Positions 19,429 through 28,407 of a stretch of DNA of 64,000 nucleotides are shown piece by piece. Within the stretch, counting starts at the first letter, position 1, and each line of letters begins with the position of its first letter. The stretch spans positions 756,501 to 820,500 of the forward strand of contig NZ_JOMG01000002.1 of assembly GCF_000711225.1 (NCBI RefSeq). Direction: 5' to 3'. Source of the stretch: Pelobacter seleniigenes DSM 18267. Lineage in GTDB: Bacteria > Desulfobacterota > Desulfuromonadia > Desulfuromonadales > Geopsychrobacteraceae. A program made the position numbers and the translations under genes. A model generated the notes under the pieces. It was not told the DNA's origin. It saw only the letters and a list, made by a program, of their open reading frames with translations, and did not search any database.

Positions 19429-20646
19429 ATGCCCCAAAATCTTCTACTTATTCATTGTGATCATATCTGCTGCAGGGCTCGCGTAATTCGCGATCAAAGC
19501 GGAGTTCGTCTGGCATTGCGAACCAGGGCAACTGTGCAGGACAATGAAAAGGGATCTTGCTTGAAAAAATCGACTTTATTACCGATTGGCCTGCGCCGCT
19601 GGAAAAATGATGGCCCACGGCTCGTGCAGCGCGAAGGCTTCGAATACGCATTATTAGAAGACTGCCAGAACGCCTACCGGTTCACCGCTGTCGCCGCCGC
19701 TGACCGAGTGGAGAGTATCTTTACCCAGTTTTCCCGTTTTCTCGGCGAAGAAGCCTTTTTCATCCTGGAATATTATCCGGATGATTCCCTCCTGTTAAGA
19801 CCAAGCGGCGCCACGGAACGACCGGTTCCGGCGGTCTATTATTCTCCCTACTTGCCGACTGAGGTCATCATCAACGCGGTCTTGCCCTATCTTGAGCGCC
19901 TGGTTCATGACGGTTTTGTCGGTTTTGGCCTGGCCAACAATCGTAAAGGGCTGGAGTTCTTCTATTCCGAGGAAAAGGTCCTGACTTTTTTTACCGACAA
20001 TCATCTGCGCATCAGCACCTTTTTCCAACAACTGGGCATTCCGCATCGGGAGCGGCTGATCCTGCCCCAGGACTTCGGCCATGATCATTTGTCACTGCTC
20101 AGCCTGCCCCGTGAACAGCTGCCTCCGTCATTGGCGCAATTCAGCACAGACGACCTGGATGCCGTTATTTTCTGTGAAGAACTGACTGACATCCTCAACA
20201 TGTATGAAGTTGAGGAAGGGCTGTCATTTTTCCTGACCCGCAAAGAACAGGAAGAAATAGCCCAGCTGGTCCAACAGAAGCTGGCCGACCATGAATTTGC
20301 TGATGCCGAATTCGGCGGCCTGCTGCTGGATTGGAGTGACTTTGTCACCGAATGCGAACACAGCTTTGATGGCGATCTCTGGGAATACAAGCAGGGGCTG
20401 AAAATCCGGGATACCATCCAACTGGTGATTGAACTGGCCCCCCCGGCCCTGGCGGAAAAAATCAGCCAGATCGTCTACGAACCGGACCTGACCTTCAAGA
20501 ACATCCTGATCGACAACCGCAAACGCCTCGATGCGCCCTGCGAAACCAGATTGAAAAACGAACGATTCTGGTACCAGGGGGTTGTCCGCAATCAGGGCTG
20601 CGATCTACGGCGTGACCTGATCCGCTACGGCTGGTTTAAGCGCTGA
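19429..20646 (+). CDS. Hypothetical protein preceding mqnB
   Basis: A 405-residue soluble protein that I do not recognise. It has no signal peptide or membrane segment and no obvious catalytic motif. Notable stretches are RFLGEEAFFILEYYPDD, VPAVYYSPYLPTEVIINAVLPYLERLVHDGFVGFGLANN, and the C-terminal KNERFWYQGVVRNQGCDLRRDLIRYGWFKR in segments. The stop is 3 nt before mqnB, so it is co-transcribed with the menaquinone genes. The start is uncertain: ATG 19429 has a weak ribosome site, while TTG 19561 follows AAGGGA and would remove a dissimilar 44-residue N-terminus. Confidence 0.75.
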   Translation: MPQNLLLIHCDHICCRARVIRDQSGVRLALRTRATVQDNEKGSCLKKSTLLPIGLRRWKNDGPRLVQREGFEYALLEDCQNAYRFTAVAAADRVESIFTQFSRFLGEEAFFILEYYPDDSLLLRPSGATERPVPAVYYSPYLPTEVIINAVLPYLERLVHDGFVGFGLANNRKGLEFFYSEEKVLTFFTDNHLRISTFFQQLGIPHRERLILPQDFGHDHLSLLSLPREQLPPSLAQFSTDDLDAVIFCEELTDILNMYEVEEGLSFFLTRKEQEEIAQLVQQKLADHEFADAEFGGLLLDWSDFVTECEHSFDGDLWEYKQGLKIRDTIQLVIELAPPALAEKISQIVYEPDLTFKNILIDNRKRLDAPCETRLKNERFWYQGVVRNQGCDLRRDLIRYGWFKR

Positions 20647-20649
20647 GCA

Positions 20650-21375
20650 ATGACCATGATCCTGCTGATCGCCGCTGTCCCCCTTGAAACAACTCTCTTG
20701 CGACAGGAAATCTCCGCCGCCCGAACCCTGTCTTGCGGGTCGACCGAGATTATCAGCGGGCAACTGTCAGGCCACCAGATTCTGCTGGCACATGGCGGCA
20801 TCGGCCAGACCAACATGGCGATGCAGTTAACCCGGCTGCTGCTCGAACATACCCCGCAGGCGGTCATGCTTTGCGGATGCGGTGGCGCCTATCCGGGCAG
20901 CGGCCTCAAGGTCGGTGACCTCGCCTTGGCGACTGCTGAAATTTTTGGCGACACCGGGGTTGAGACCAGCAGCGGCTTTATTCCATTTGAACAGCTCAAC
21001 ATCCCGCAGGATGCCCGTCTGACCCCACCCCTGCAACAGACGCTGCCACTCGACCCGAAGCTGCTCCAATTGGCTCAGAACTGTCTTCCCAGCACTCGTT
21101 CCGGCTCTTTTGTGACGGTCAATTGCTGCAGCGGCCAGGAACAACTGAGCCGCAACCTGCACCAACGGACCGGCGGCATCTGCGAAAACATGGAGGGAGC
21201 GGCGGCGGCCCGCGTCTGTGCCGAGTTCGGCTGCCCGCTCCTGGAAGTCCGCGGAATCTCCAACCCCACCGGAACCCACGACAAGGCACATTGGGACTTG
21301 CCACTGGGAGCGAGAATCGCCCAGGAAGCAATCCTGAACCTTTTCCACCAAACAGCAACAGGACAATGGCCATGA
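20650..21375 (+). CDS. mqnB: Futalosine hydrolase MqnB
   Basis: Splits futalosine to hypoxanthine and dehypoxanthinyl futalosine in the futalosine route to menaquinone. The 241 residues have the purine nucleoside phosphorylase-like fold: AAVPLETTLLRQEI, HGGIGQTNMAMQL, VMLCGCGGAYPGSGLKVGDLAL, and the active-site segment ENMEGAAAARVCAEFGCPLLEVRGISN with the catalytic Asp-equivalent region HDKAHWDLP. Its end overlaps mqnD as ATGA. Confidence 0.92.
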   Translation: MTMILLIAAVPLETTLLRQEISAARTLSCGSTEIISGQLSGHQILLAHGGIGQTNMAMQLTRLLLEHTPQAVMLCGCGGAYPGSGLKVGDLALATAEIFGDTGVETSSGFIPFEQLNIPQDARLTPPLQQTLPLDPKLLQLAQNCLPSTRSGSFVTVNCCSGQEQLSRNLHQRTGGICENMEGAAAARVCAEFGCPLLEVRGISNPTGTHDKAHWDLPLGARIAQEAILNLFHQTATGQWP

Positions 21376-22208
21376 ACCAAAAACTGACCCTGGGCTACTC
21401 CCCTTGTCCCAATGACACCTTTATTTTTTACGGGCTGATTCATCAAAAAACTCCTTGCGCCGGCATTTCATTTCAGGAACGCCTCGAAGATGTGGAGACC
21501 TTGAATCAACTCGCCTTACAAGGGCAGCTCCAACTGACCAAGATTTCCTATCATGCCCTGGGCCATCTGCGTGACAATTATGCCCTGCTGCGCAGCGGCG
21601 GCGCTTTGGGCCGAGGCTGTGGCCCGCTGGTCATTGCCGCGCAGCCGACCAGCATGGCTCAGCTGCGCGGTCAACGGATAGCCATCCCCGGCCGACTGAC
21701 CACCGCCAATCTGCTCCTGCAACTCTATTCGGAAGGGTATGAAGACCTGTTGATTGTACCTTTTGACCAGATCATGACCACAGTGAAAGAAGGACGGGCC
21801 GCTGCCGGCGTGATCATTCATGAATCCCGCTTTACCTATCAACAGCACGGTTTCCACCAGGTTCTGGACCTGGGGCAATGGTGGGAAGAAGACAGCGGTC
21901 ATCCGATTCCACTGGGTGGCATCCTGGCCCAACGCAGTCTGGGTGAAGAGGTGATTCGCAAAGTGGATGCCGCACTGCGCCGCAGTATTGAATATGGCTT
22001 CGCCCACCCCGAAGATCCCCGCTCCTACATCAAGCAGCATGCCCAGGAACTTGACGACACGGTGATCAGCAGTCACATCGACCTTTATGTCAATGACTTT
22101 TCCATCGATCTTGGCGAGCAGGGGATCGCGGCAGTGACTCATCTGTTTGAACGCGCCGAACAGCGCGGGATTATCCCCCCGAGTTCCTGCCCTTTGCTGG
22201 TTTCATGA
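21372..22208 (+). CDS. mqnD: 1,4-dihydroxy-6-naphthoate synthase MqnD
   Basis: Last committed enzyme of the early futalosine pathway, converting cyclic dehypoxanthinyl futalosine to dihydroxynaphthoate. The 278 residues of periplasmic-binding-protein-like fold begin LGYSPCPNDTFIFYGL, the MqnD N-terminal signature, with KISYHALGHL, GGALGRGCGPL and VIIHESRFTYQ further on. ATG 21372 overlaps the mqnB stop and follows AGGA by 8 nt. Confidence 0.94.
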   Translation: MNQKLTLGYSPCPNDTFIFYGLIHQKTPCAGISFQERLEDVETLNQLALQGQLQLTKISYHALGHLRDNYALLRSGGALGRGCGPLVIAAQPTSMAQLRGQRIAIPGRLTTANLLLQLYSEGYEDLLIVPFDQIMTTVKEGRAAAGVIIHESRFTYQQHGFHQVLDLGQWWEEDSGHPIPLGGILAQRSLGEEVIRKVDAALRRSIEYGFAHPEDPRSYIKQHAQELDDTVISSHIDLYVNDFSIDLGEQGIAAVTHLFERAEQRGIIPPSSCPLLVS

Positions 22209-22248
22209 ATTGAGTTGATCGCGAAAGTTCTTTACCAAGACCTGCAAC

Positions 22249-22283
22249 AAGAAAGGCGGCCATGACAGCCGCCTTTCTTTGTT
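22249..22283 (+). terminator. Terminator after mqnD
   Basis: AAGAAAGGCGGC and GCCGCCTTTCTT form a perfect 12-bp stem with a 7-nt loop, followed by TGTT. It separates mqnD from the convergent serA. Confidence 0.8.
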
Positions 22284-22324
22284 AATGCATTGAAAACAGT
22301 CCCCTCGGAAAGAGGACCCTTCTT

Positions 22325-23917
22325 TCAGACATCCAGATGCACCGCTTTAATAAAGCGAGCGTCGACCGCTTCGGCAACCTTCTGCAGGGTTTCATCATCA
22401 ACCGGCGAATCGACCGAGAACACCACCATGGCTTCCCCGGCTTTTTCCCGGCGACCAAGGTTCATGTTCCCGATATTGACATTGGCCTCACCCAGGATCG
22501 TCCCGATTTTACCGATCAGACCGGGGCGGTCCAGATAGTTGATCACCAGCATATTTTTTTCCGGTTGGAAGTCGGTCGCAAAGTTACGCATTTTTACGAT
22601 TTTCGGCGTCCCTTCAAACAGGGTCCCGGCGATAGTCCGCCGCCCTTCGGGGCTTTCCAGAGCCAGAGTAATCAAACTGGAAAAGGATTCCGTCTCAGTA
22701 GAGCGGACCGACTCAACCTCGATCCCCATTTCCCGTGCCACCAGCCCGGCATTGACCATATTGACTTCCTGGTCCGAGCACCGATTCAACAGCGCCGCGA
22801 GGCCACTGACACTTAACGGCGTACAGTCGAAGCGGGCCAGTTTTCCGTTATAGGTAAAGGTCACTTTATTGGGATTCGGCGGCGCCAATTGGGAAATGAA
22901 AGTGCCGAGAATCGAAACCAGCGACATATACGGCTTCATGTGTTCCATCAGGTCCGGATCAAAGCGTGGGATATTGACAGCGCTTGCCATCGGTTTGCCG
23001 TCGACATAATTGACAATTTCCATGCTGACGTCGACTGCGACATTTTTCTGCGCTTCAAAAGTATTTGCACCAAGATGAGGCGTGACCAGCATATTGGGAT
23101 GGGCAATCAGTTTGCGCAGAACTTCGCTCCGCGGCGGTTCTTCGCTCCACACATCAAAGGCGGCACCGACGCACTTGCCGCTCTCAAGCGCCGCGAGCAT
23201 CGCTTCTTCGTTGATAATACCGCCTCGCGCACAGTTAACGAGGATCACTCCGTCCTGCATCCCCTCAAAATGTTCGGCGGTGATCATATTGCGGGTTTCA
23301 GCAGTCAACGGGGTATGGACAGTGATAATATCGGCGAAGCGAATGACATCTTCCAGCGAGACCAGTTTAACCCCGAAATCTTCCGCCCGTTTCTCGGAGA
23401 TATATGGGTCATAAGTAATAACGTTGGCCTCAAATGCACGGCAACGTCTTGCCACCCGGCCGCCGACTTTCCCGAGGCCGATAATCCCGACCGTCTTCCC
23501 CTTCAGCTCGCGGCCGGTAAAGGGCGCACGTTGCCAGTCCCCTGCTTTGAGGCTGGCGTTGGCAACCGGGATGTTGCGGCACAAGGACAACAGCAGGGCC
23601 AGGGTATGCTCCGCTGCGGAGTTCACATTGCCATAAGGGGCATTGACAACGATAATCCCCCGGCTGCTGGCAGCATCGACGTCGACATTGTCAATACCGA
23701 CACCGGCCCGGGCGACAATCTTGAGATTGTGAGCATGACTCAGCAAAGCTTCATCGACCCGGGTTCCGCTGCGGGTAATGACGGCTTCGTAACCACCGAT
23801 AACCTCATGCAGTTCGGCAACCGACAGACCCAATTTTTTATCAACCTGAATCCGGGGGTCTTCCAGCAAAGGAAGCAGACCACTTTCGGATATTTCATCC
23901 GTAATCAGAACTTTCAT
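22325..23917 (-). CDS. serA: D-3-phosphoglycerate dehydrogenase
   Basis: First step of serine biosynthesis, oxidising 3-phosphoglycerate with NAD. The 530 residues have the long-form layout: catalytic/NAD domain (VGIIGLGKVGGRVARRCRAF, PLTAETRNMI, NCARGGIINEEAM, TPHLGANTFEAQ), an allosteric substrate-binding domain at about 320-450, and a C-terminal ACT domain (LVINYLDRPGLIGKIGTILGEANVNI) that usually binds serine. ATG 23917 follows AAAGG; an upstream in-frame TTG at 23923 is less likely. Confidence 0.95.
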   Translation of the reverse strand: MKVLITDEISESGLLPLLEDPRIQVDKKLGLSVAELHEVIGGYEAVITRSGTRVDEALLSHAHNLKIVARAGVGIDNVDVDAASSRGIIVVNAPYGNVNSAAEHTLALLLSLCRNIPVANASLKAGDWQRAPFTGRELKGKTVGIIGLGKVGGRVARRCRAFEANVITYDPYISEKRAEDFGVKLVSLEDVIRFADIITVHTPLTAETRNMITAEHFEGMQDGVILVNCARGGIINEEAMLAALESGKCVGAAFDVWSEEPPRSEVLRKLIAHPNMLVTPHLGANTFEAQKNVAVDVSMEIVNYVDGKPMASAVNIPRFDPDLMEHMKPYMSLVSILGTFISQLAPPNPNKVTFTYNGKLARFDCTPLSVSGLAALLNRCSDQEVNMVNAGLVAREMGIEVESVRSTETESFSSLITLALESPEGRRTIAGTLFEGTPKIVKMRNFATDFQPEKNMLVINYLDRPGLIGKIGTILGEANVNIGNMNLGRREKAGEAMVVFSVDSPVDDETLQKVAEAVDARFIKAVHLDV

Positions 23918-24040
23918 GCTCAACCTTTCTTATTTCTTATTAAATAAATGATTCGACTGCCCCTGCGTAGCGGCAGAAATAATGCCTGCCGGGGGTCTGG
24001 ATTTTATGCCCATAGAGGCGGCTTGTCAATTCGTAAGCGG

Positions 24041-25027
24041 CTATTTTCCTGCGGGAATCAGGGCGACATTGTCAATATACACAGTCCGGGGAGCGGAAAG
24101 TTTTCCGACAAACAACACCATCTCCGCCACCCGGGACAAATCAAGCTGCCGTGTGCGTGGAGCCCGCCTGACATCTTGGAGGGAAACATCCACCTCATTC
24201 CAGCCCGGCATGAGGGTCACGGTCCTGTTGTAGCGATCCGTGTATTGGTTATCATGGAGTTGGTCATGTATTCTCAAGTAAATCTTAAAGCTGTCTCGAT
24301 AGGGACTGAAGATTTCCAGTCCCAGCCTGGCAAAACCTGACCAGTCGCGAGGAAACTCGCGGAACGCCACTCCTGAATAACGCTGCGTACCGAACCTGAC
24401 CTGCAGGGACGCCTTGCCTGAGAAAGCCACACCCGTTGAAACCGTTTTGAAAGCACTCCCCCCCCACCGTGATACCTCCAAAGGAGTTTCAAACCCGGAC
24501 AGCAGCGGAAACTGTTGCCGGGCAATCACATCATCCAACGCCATCTTGGCAATGGGAAAGATAATCCAACCGACAACCAGCAGGACCAAGAGCCGATAAC
24601 TCCATAACCACCGCCGCACCGAGCCGGTCAAACCGGAGGGGAGAAAAGCCAGACCCAGCAACCCCCCGACCAGATCGTTACCAAGGTCCTGAATGGTTGC
24701 CTCGCGTCCGATCTGCGCCTGCAGCAGCTCAGTTACAGCCCCAAAGAGCAAACAGAGCAAAAGAACTTCCAGGCTCAATCGCAGGAAAGATCTGCGTCCT
24801 CGCCAGAGCAGATACAAATAGGACCATAGCCCGAAGCAGACCAGGTGACCCAGATCCCAACCGTAACGGAGCGAACGCAGTGTCGACTTATCCGGACCGC
24901 CAACAAAAAGAAGCATCCCGCAAATAAAGGCCAGCAGAAGCAAAAAATATAGTCGAAGTTTTTTCAACTCTGCCAACCGCCTGACTGTAAAAGAAATCGA
25001 CACTCCGCCTAAACCAGCCACCTGCAA
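24041..25027 (-). CDS. VanZ-family membrane protein with C-terminal beta-sandwich
   Basis: A 328-residue protein in two parts. The first ~150 residues carry four membrane helices and the VanZ signature (DLGHLVCFGLW, AVTELLQAQIGREATIQDLGNDLVGGLLG). After another helix, residues ~175-325 form a soluble domain resembling a carbohydrate-binding beta-sandwich (LLSGFETPLEVSRWGG, GKASLQVRFG, GWNEVDVSLQDVRR, RTVYIDNVAL). The listed start is a TTG without a strong ribosome site, and the true start may be tens of bases downstream. Function is unknown. It is not obviously linked to serA. Confidence 0.75.
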   Translation of the reverse strand: MQVAGLGGVSISFTVRRLAELKKLRLYFLLLLAFICGMLLFVGGPDKSTLRSLRYGWDLGHLVCFGLWSYLYLLWRGRRSFLRLSLEVLLLCLLFGAVTELLQAQIGREATIQDLGNDLVGGLLGLAFLPSGLTGSVRRWLWSYRLLVLLVVGWIIFPIAKMALDDVIARQQFPLLSGFETPLEVSRWGGSAFKTVSTGVAFSGKASLQVRFGTQRYSGVAFREFPRDWSGFARLGLEIFSPYRDSFKIYLRIHDQLHDNQYTDRYNRTVTLMPGWNEVDVSLQDVRRAPRTRQLDLSRVAEMVLFVGKLSAPRTVYIDNVALIPAGK

Positions 25028-25292
25028 ACCGACTTGTTTTCCGTGATAAATTTAGCAGAAACAGCCAGCAGGTCAATTCTACTAAAATTTTTCTTATTAT
25101 TCAGCAAGTTCCAGACAGCAGCCAGTTTCAGAAAAAAAACCCACCAATAAAAGGCATAATTGATGCAGGTTTGAACATTTATTCACGATCTTGCTATTGA
25201 AAGCAGTTTGCGCTTCAGTTATTTTGAAAGAACAGCACATTTATCAGGGGGGGAGAGAGTTCATTCCAGGCCAAGCTTGAAGGAGCAGCCAA

Positions 25293-25670
25293 ATGGAAAG
25301 TCGTATTCAGTACAGCCCGGTCAGAAACCATCAACGATTCAAAGCTATGGACCGTGCCCTGGTTCTTATCAACACCGGTCCTGAAGCGCTCCCCTTCCAC
25401 ATCATGGACATCAGCGAAGGAGGCCTTTCTTTTCGCTATCTTGGCCCCAAGCTGAAGCGTTCCGAAATCAAGAGAATCAGCCTCTATCACGATTATGAAC
25501 TGATCGTGGACGATATCCCCATCAAATCGATCTCCGACTTTCGCCTGCGTGACAGCCTGGTGCCGGTTCGGCGCGGCAGTGTCCGCTTCGGAGAATTGAG
25601 CAGCACCACCCTGTCCCAGCTGGAACGTTTTATCCAGAACTACACGGAAGCGCCTCTTCCCGTAACCTGA
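25293..25670 (+). CDS. PilZ-like domain protein
   Basis: A 125-residue single-domain protein with a PilZ pattern: RNHQRFKAMDRALVLI near the N-terminus (RxxxR region), DISEGGLSFRY (D/NxSxxG motif), and SVRFGELSS towards the end. Cyclic di-GMP binding is likely from family knowledge, and the target is unknown. GGAG lies 8 nt before the ATG. It is monocistronic, ending in a bidirectional terminator shared with serC. Confidence 0.8.
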   Translation: MESRIQYSPVRNHQRFKAMDRALVLINTGPEALPFHIMDISEGGLSFRYLGPKLKRSEIKRISLYHDYELIVDDIPIKSISDFRLRDSLVPVRRGSVRFGELSSTTLSQLERFIQNYTEAPLPVT

Positions 25671-25673
25671 AAA

Positions 25674-25716
25674 CCAAACAGGGCTGGGTCACGTCACCTC
25701 AGCCCTGTTGGTCTCT
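25674..25716. terminator. Bidirectional terminator between PilZ gene and serC
   Basis: CAAACAGGGCTG and CAGCCCTGTTGG arms flank a 13-nt loop, followed by TCTCTTTTA on the + strand. The genes converge here. Confidence 0.7.
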
Positions 25717-25732
25717 TTTACCGATTTTTCAC

Positions 25733-26821
25733 TCAGCGATTTTGCCGCTCAAATTCTTCCATGAACACAGCCAGCTTCTCAACTCCGGCATAAGGCATGG
25801 GGTTATAGATGGAGGCCCTGACTCCGCCTGCATTGCGATGACCTTTCAATGCATACAAACCTATGGCATCCGCTTCGGCGAGGAACTTTCGGTCAAGCTC
25901 CTCGGAGGCAAGCCGGAACGATACATTCATGATCGAACGGTGCTCCGGATGGGCTATCCCGCGATAGAAGTCACTGCCGTCAATGACCTCATACAGGCGG
26001 GCCGCCTTTTTCTGGTTAAGCGATTCTATCGCATCAATCCCGCCCTGCTCCTTAAGCCAGTCAAGAACCAGCTTGATCACGTAGATCGCAAAGGTATTGG
26101 TGGTATTGGTCAGCGAGTTATCCTTGTCACACTGCGCAAAGTTGAACAGGGTTGGAGTCTGTTTGGCTGCAAAGCCGAGCAGATCCTCACGGACAATGAC
26201 CATGGCCATCCCGGACGGCCCCAGGTTTTTCTGCAAACCGGCATAAACCACCCCGAATTTGTTGAAATCGATACGCCGGGACAATAACTCGGAGGTCATA
26301 TCCGCGACCAGCGGCACCGAAGTTTCCGGGAACTTATTCCAGCGCGTGCCGAAAATCGTATTGTTACTGGTAATATGCAGATAGGCGGCCGCCGGATCGA
26401 TCATCTCAGGGGCTATTTCGGGAATCCGGTCGTATCCCGTTGCCGCACTGTTGGCAATGGTTTCCACCGGATAAAACAACTCAGCTTCCTCTGCGGCCAG
26501 ACGTGCGAAATTGCCGGTTTCAACATAGAGGCACCGCTTTGACGGAACCCGTTCCGCAAGATTCAAGGGGATCGCCGAAAACATCATCCGTGCGCCGCCA
26601 TGCATAAACAAAATGCGGTAATTGTCCGGCAGTCCGGTCAGTTCTCTGAACAGGGCCTGGGCTTCATTGATAAGAGCAATAAATTCTTTGGAACGATGGC
26701 TAATCTCAATAAGCGAAACACCCATTCCTTGGTAATCGAGCCACTCCTGTTGAATTTTTTTCATAACAGGTTCCGGCAACATGGCGGGACCCGCGCCAAA
26801 ATTATAGACTTTTTCAGCCAT
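25733..26821 (-). CDS. serC: Phosphoserine aminotransferase
   Basis: PLP enzyme making 3-phosphoserine, the second step of serine synthesis. The 362 residues match the family length and order: YNFGAGPAMLPEPVM, MSLMEISHRSKEF-like segment (VSLIEISHRSKEF), FMHGGARMMFSAIPLNL, VADMTSELLSR, the PLP-binding lysine in YAGLQKNLGPSGMAMVI, and the C-terminal GHRNAGGVRASIYNPMPYAGV. It is the last gene of the aroF operon, 46 nt after the small Cys protein, so its expression may follow the aroF attenuator. Confidence 0.96.
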   Translation of the reverse strand: MAEKVYNFGAGPAMLPEPVMKKIQQEWLDYQGMGVSLIEISHRSKEFIALINEAQALFRELTGLPDNYRILFMHGGARMMFSAIPLNLAERVPSKRCLYVETGNFARLAAEEAELFYPVETIANSAATGYDRIPEIAPEMIDPAAAYLHITSNNTIFGTRWNKFPETSVPLVADMTSELLSRRIDFNKFGVVYAGLQKNLGPSGMAMVIVREDLLGFAAKQTPTLFNFAQCDKDNSLTNTTNTFAIYVIKLVLDWLKEQGGIDAIESLNQKKAARLYEVIDGSDFYRGIAHPEHRSIMNVSFRLASEELDRKFLAEADAIGLYALKGHRNAGGVRASIYNPMPYAGVEKLAVFMEEFERQNR

Positions 26822-26867
26822 TCCCTTGGTTCTCCTGCAATATAATTAAAATATTATTCCACCAACG

Positions 26868-27155
26868 CTACTTCACAACTTTCAGACGGCCTTTTCCAGC
26901 AGGCCCACCTGCGGGCGGATCAGGCTTGTTATCACCCTGACCCGCCGAGAGGCTATCGTTCCCCTGCGCATCTCCGATCCGGGGCAAAGTCCCGTTTTGC
27001 ATCATCTGCTCCACTGAATTGGCAATGACCAGACACTGTTGCATGCACACCCGATAGGCGGGGCACATGGTACAATCGGCCAGGCCGGCAGCGGCCTTCA
27101 GACTATGAATCAGCAGCTTGACACTTTCTTCCTGCGACAACGGGACAAAATACAT
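26868..27155 (-). CDS. Small four-cysteine protein in the aroF-serC operon
   Basis: A 95-residue protein of unknown function. A helical N-terminal half ends in a compact cysteine cluster (DCTMCPAYRVCMQQC: CxxCx6CxxxC) able to bind a metal or Fe-S centre. A low-complexity Gly/Pro/Asp-rich tail follows, ending in basic residues. ATG 27155 was chosen because GAGGAG lies 3-8 nt upstream; a longer in-frame reading would overlap aroF. It sits 43 nt after aroF and 46 nt before serC. Confidence 0.75.
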   Translation of the reverse strand: MYFVPLSQEESVKLLIHSLKAAAGLADCTMCPAYRVCMQQCLVIANSVEQMMQNGTLPRIGDAQGNDSLSAGQGDNKPDPPAGGPAGKGRLKVVK

Positions 27156-27198
27156 AAGCTCCTCTTCGTGGCTATTCCGACAGCGGGCGGCAATATTC

Positions 27199-28224
27199 CT
27201 AATCCGCCATGGTCCGCTCGGCAACCTTAACAAATTCACGCAATTTTTTCATCATCGCGTGGAAATCTGCCGGTCGCAACGACTGGGGACCGTCACTCGC
27301 AGCTTTTTCCGGGCAGGGGTGCACTTCAACCAGCAAGCCGTCGGCTCCTGCCGCAGCAGCCGCATAAGACATAGGTGCAATAAGGGATGCGTGCCCGGTA
27401 GCATGAGAAGGGTCGATCATCACCGGCAGATGCGTCTGTTGTTTTAACACCGGCACAGCAGAAATATCCAGCGTATTACGTGTTGCTGTTTCAAAAGTAC
27501 GGATTCCGCGTTCACACAGAATCACCCGTCGATTTCCCTCGGACAAAACGTATTCGGCACTCATCAGGAACTCCTGAATCGTGGTCGCCATTCCCCGTTT
27601 GAGCAGAATCGGCTTGTCCAACTGCCCGAGCAGCTTCAGCAAAGCGAAGTTCTGGGTATTGCGGGCACCAACCTGCATAACGTCAGCATAGCGGGCAACC
27701 AACTCGACATCCCGCGGGTTGACCACCTCGGTCACAATCGGCAGCCCGGTAATCTCCCGCGCCTCGGCCAGAAGCTTCAAACCTTCCTCTTCCATCCCCT
27801 GGAATGAGTAAGGACTGGTCCTTGGCTTATAAGCTCCGCCGCGCAGTAACCGAGCCCCGGCTTCCTTGACCGCAACGGCGGTTTCGCAGATTTGTTCTCG
27901 ACTCTCTACGGAACAGGGCCCGCCAACCACGACGAATTCTTTCCCACCAATAACCAGTCCCGGAACTATCTCTACGGCGCTAGGGGTCGGCTGTACTTCC
28001 AGGCTGGCCAGTTTATAGGGCTTGAGAATCGGTACAACATTTTCAACCCCGGGCATGGACTGCAGGATCTGCAGCTTTTCCTTGCCGTGCTCTTCCCCAA
28101 CCGCCCCGATCACATTGCGGGTTTCGCCGTAAATGATATGGGGAGCGTAACCCAGTTCAATGATTTTCGCTTCAACTGCGGCAAGTTCGGCCTGCCCAGC
28201 GCCCTTTTTCATAACAATAATCAT
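27199..28224 (-). CDS. aroF: 3-deoxy-7-phosphoheptulonate synthase
   Basis: First enzyme of the shikimate pathway, condensing phosphoenolpyruvate and erythrose 4-phosphate. The 341 residues have an N-terminal ferredoxin-like regulatory domain ([20 protein letters not shown], about 1-75), as in the Thermotoga-type enzyme, then the class I barrel: [65 protein letters not shown] and [14 protein letters not shown] 28224 follows GAGGAG. Upstream lie an aromatic-rich leader ORF and a terminator, so transcription is probably attenuated by aromatic amino acid supply. Confidence 0.95.
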   Translation of the reverse strand: MIIVMKKGAGQAELAAVEAKIIELGYAPHIIYGETRNVIGAVGEEHGKEKLQILQSMPGVENVVPILKPYKLASLEVQPTPSAVEIVPGLVIGGKEFVVVGGPCSVESREQICETAVAVKEAGARLLRGGAYKPRTSPYSFQGMEEEGLKLLAEAREITGLPIVTEVVNPRDVELVARYADVMQVGARNTQNFALLKLLGQLDKPILLKRGMATTIQEFLMSAEYVLSEGNRRVILCERGIRTFETATRNTLDISAVPVLKQQTHLPVMIDPSHATGHASLIAPMSYAAAAAGADGLLVEVHPCPEKAASDGPQSLRPADFHAMMKKLREFVKVAERTMAD

Positions 28225-28258
28225 TTTTGCTCTCCTCTGTCGTAAAGACGTTAAAGGC

Positions 28259-28288
28259 AAAAAGGCCGCCTGTTCTCCCGGCGGCCTT
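28259..28288 (-). terminator. Attenuator terminator before aroF
   Basis: AAGGCCGCC and GGCGGCCTT form a 9-bp stem with a 9-nt loop followed by a T-run on the minus strand, 35 nt before the aroF ATG and downstream of the leader ORF. A terminator inside the 5' leader of its own gene is the hallmark of attenuation. Confidence 0.8.
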
Positions 28289-28329
28289 GATTTTCAAGTG
28301 TTATGAAAAAGAAAAACCATGGGAGAAAC

Positions 28330-28407
28330 GGCCTGCCGTTCTGCCATGGTTTAGGGCTTATCTAAGCTGTGCTAACGTCCTACGCAGCCTTCCCCGTGGC
28401 AAACGGC
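28330..28407 (-). promoter_or_regulatory. aroF attenuator alternative pairings
   Basis: Region 1 (28407-28397, GCCGTTTGCCA, the Pro-Phe-Ala codons of the leader) pairs with region 2 (28346-28335, TGGCAGAACGGC): 11 bp with one bulge. Region 2 (28337-28330, GGCAGGCC) can instead pair with the left terminator arm (28286-28280, GGCCGCC): 7 bp with one bulge. These pairings are mutually exclusive. A further local hairpin, AAACCATGG/CCATGGTTT, is also possible. Confidence 0.65.

Noticed and set aside
22889-23947. A 352-codon frame antisense to serA
   Set aside because: Shadow of the serA coding strand; no motif or start signal.
28294-28320. A short ORF MVFLFHNT just before the aroF terminator
   Set aside because: It holds two Phe codons but has no ribosome site and ends only 5 nt before the terminator stem, a geometry that does not fit attenuation; the 28380-28463 ORF is far better.
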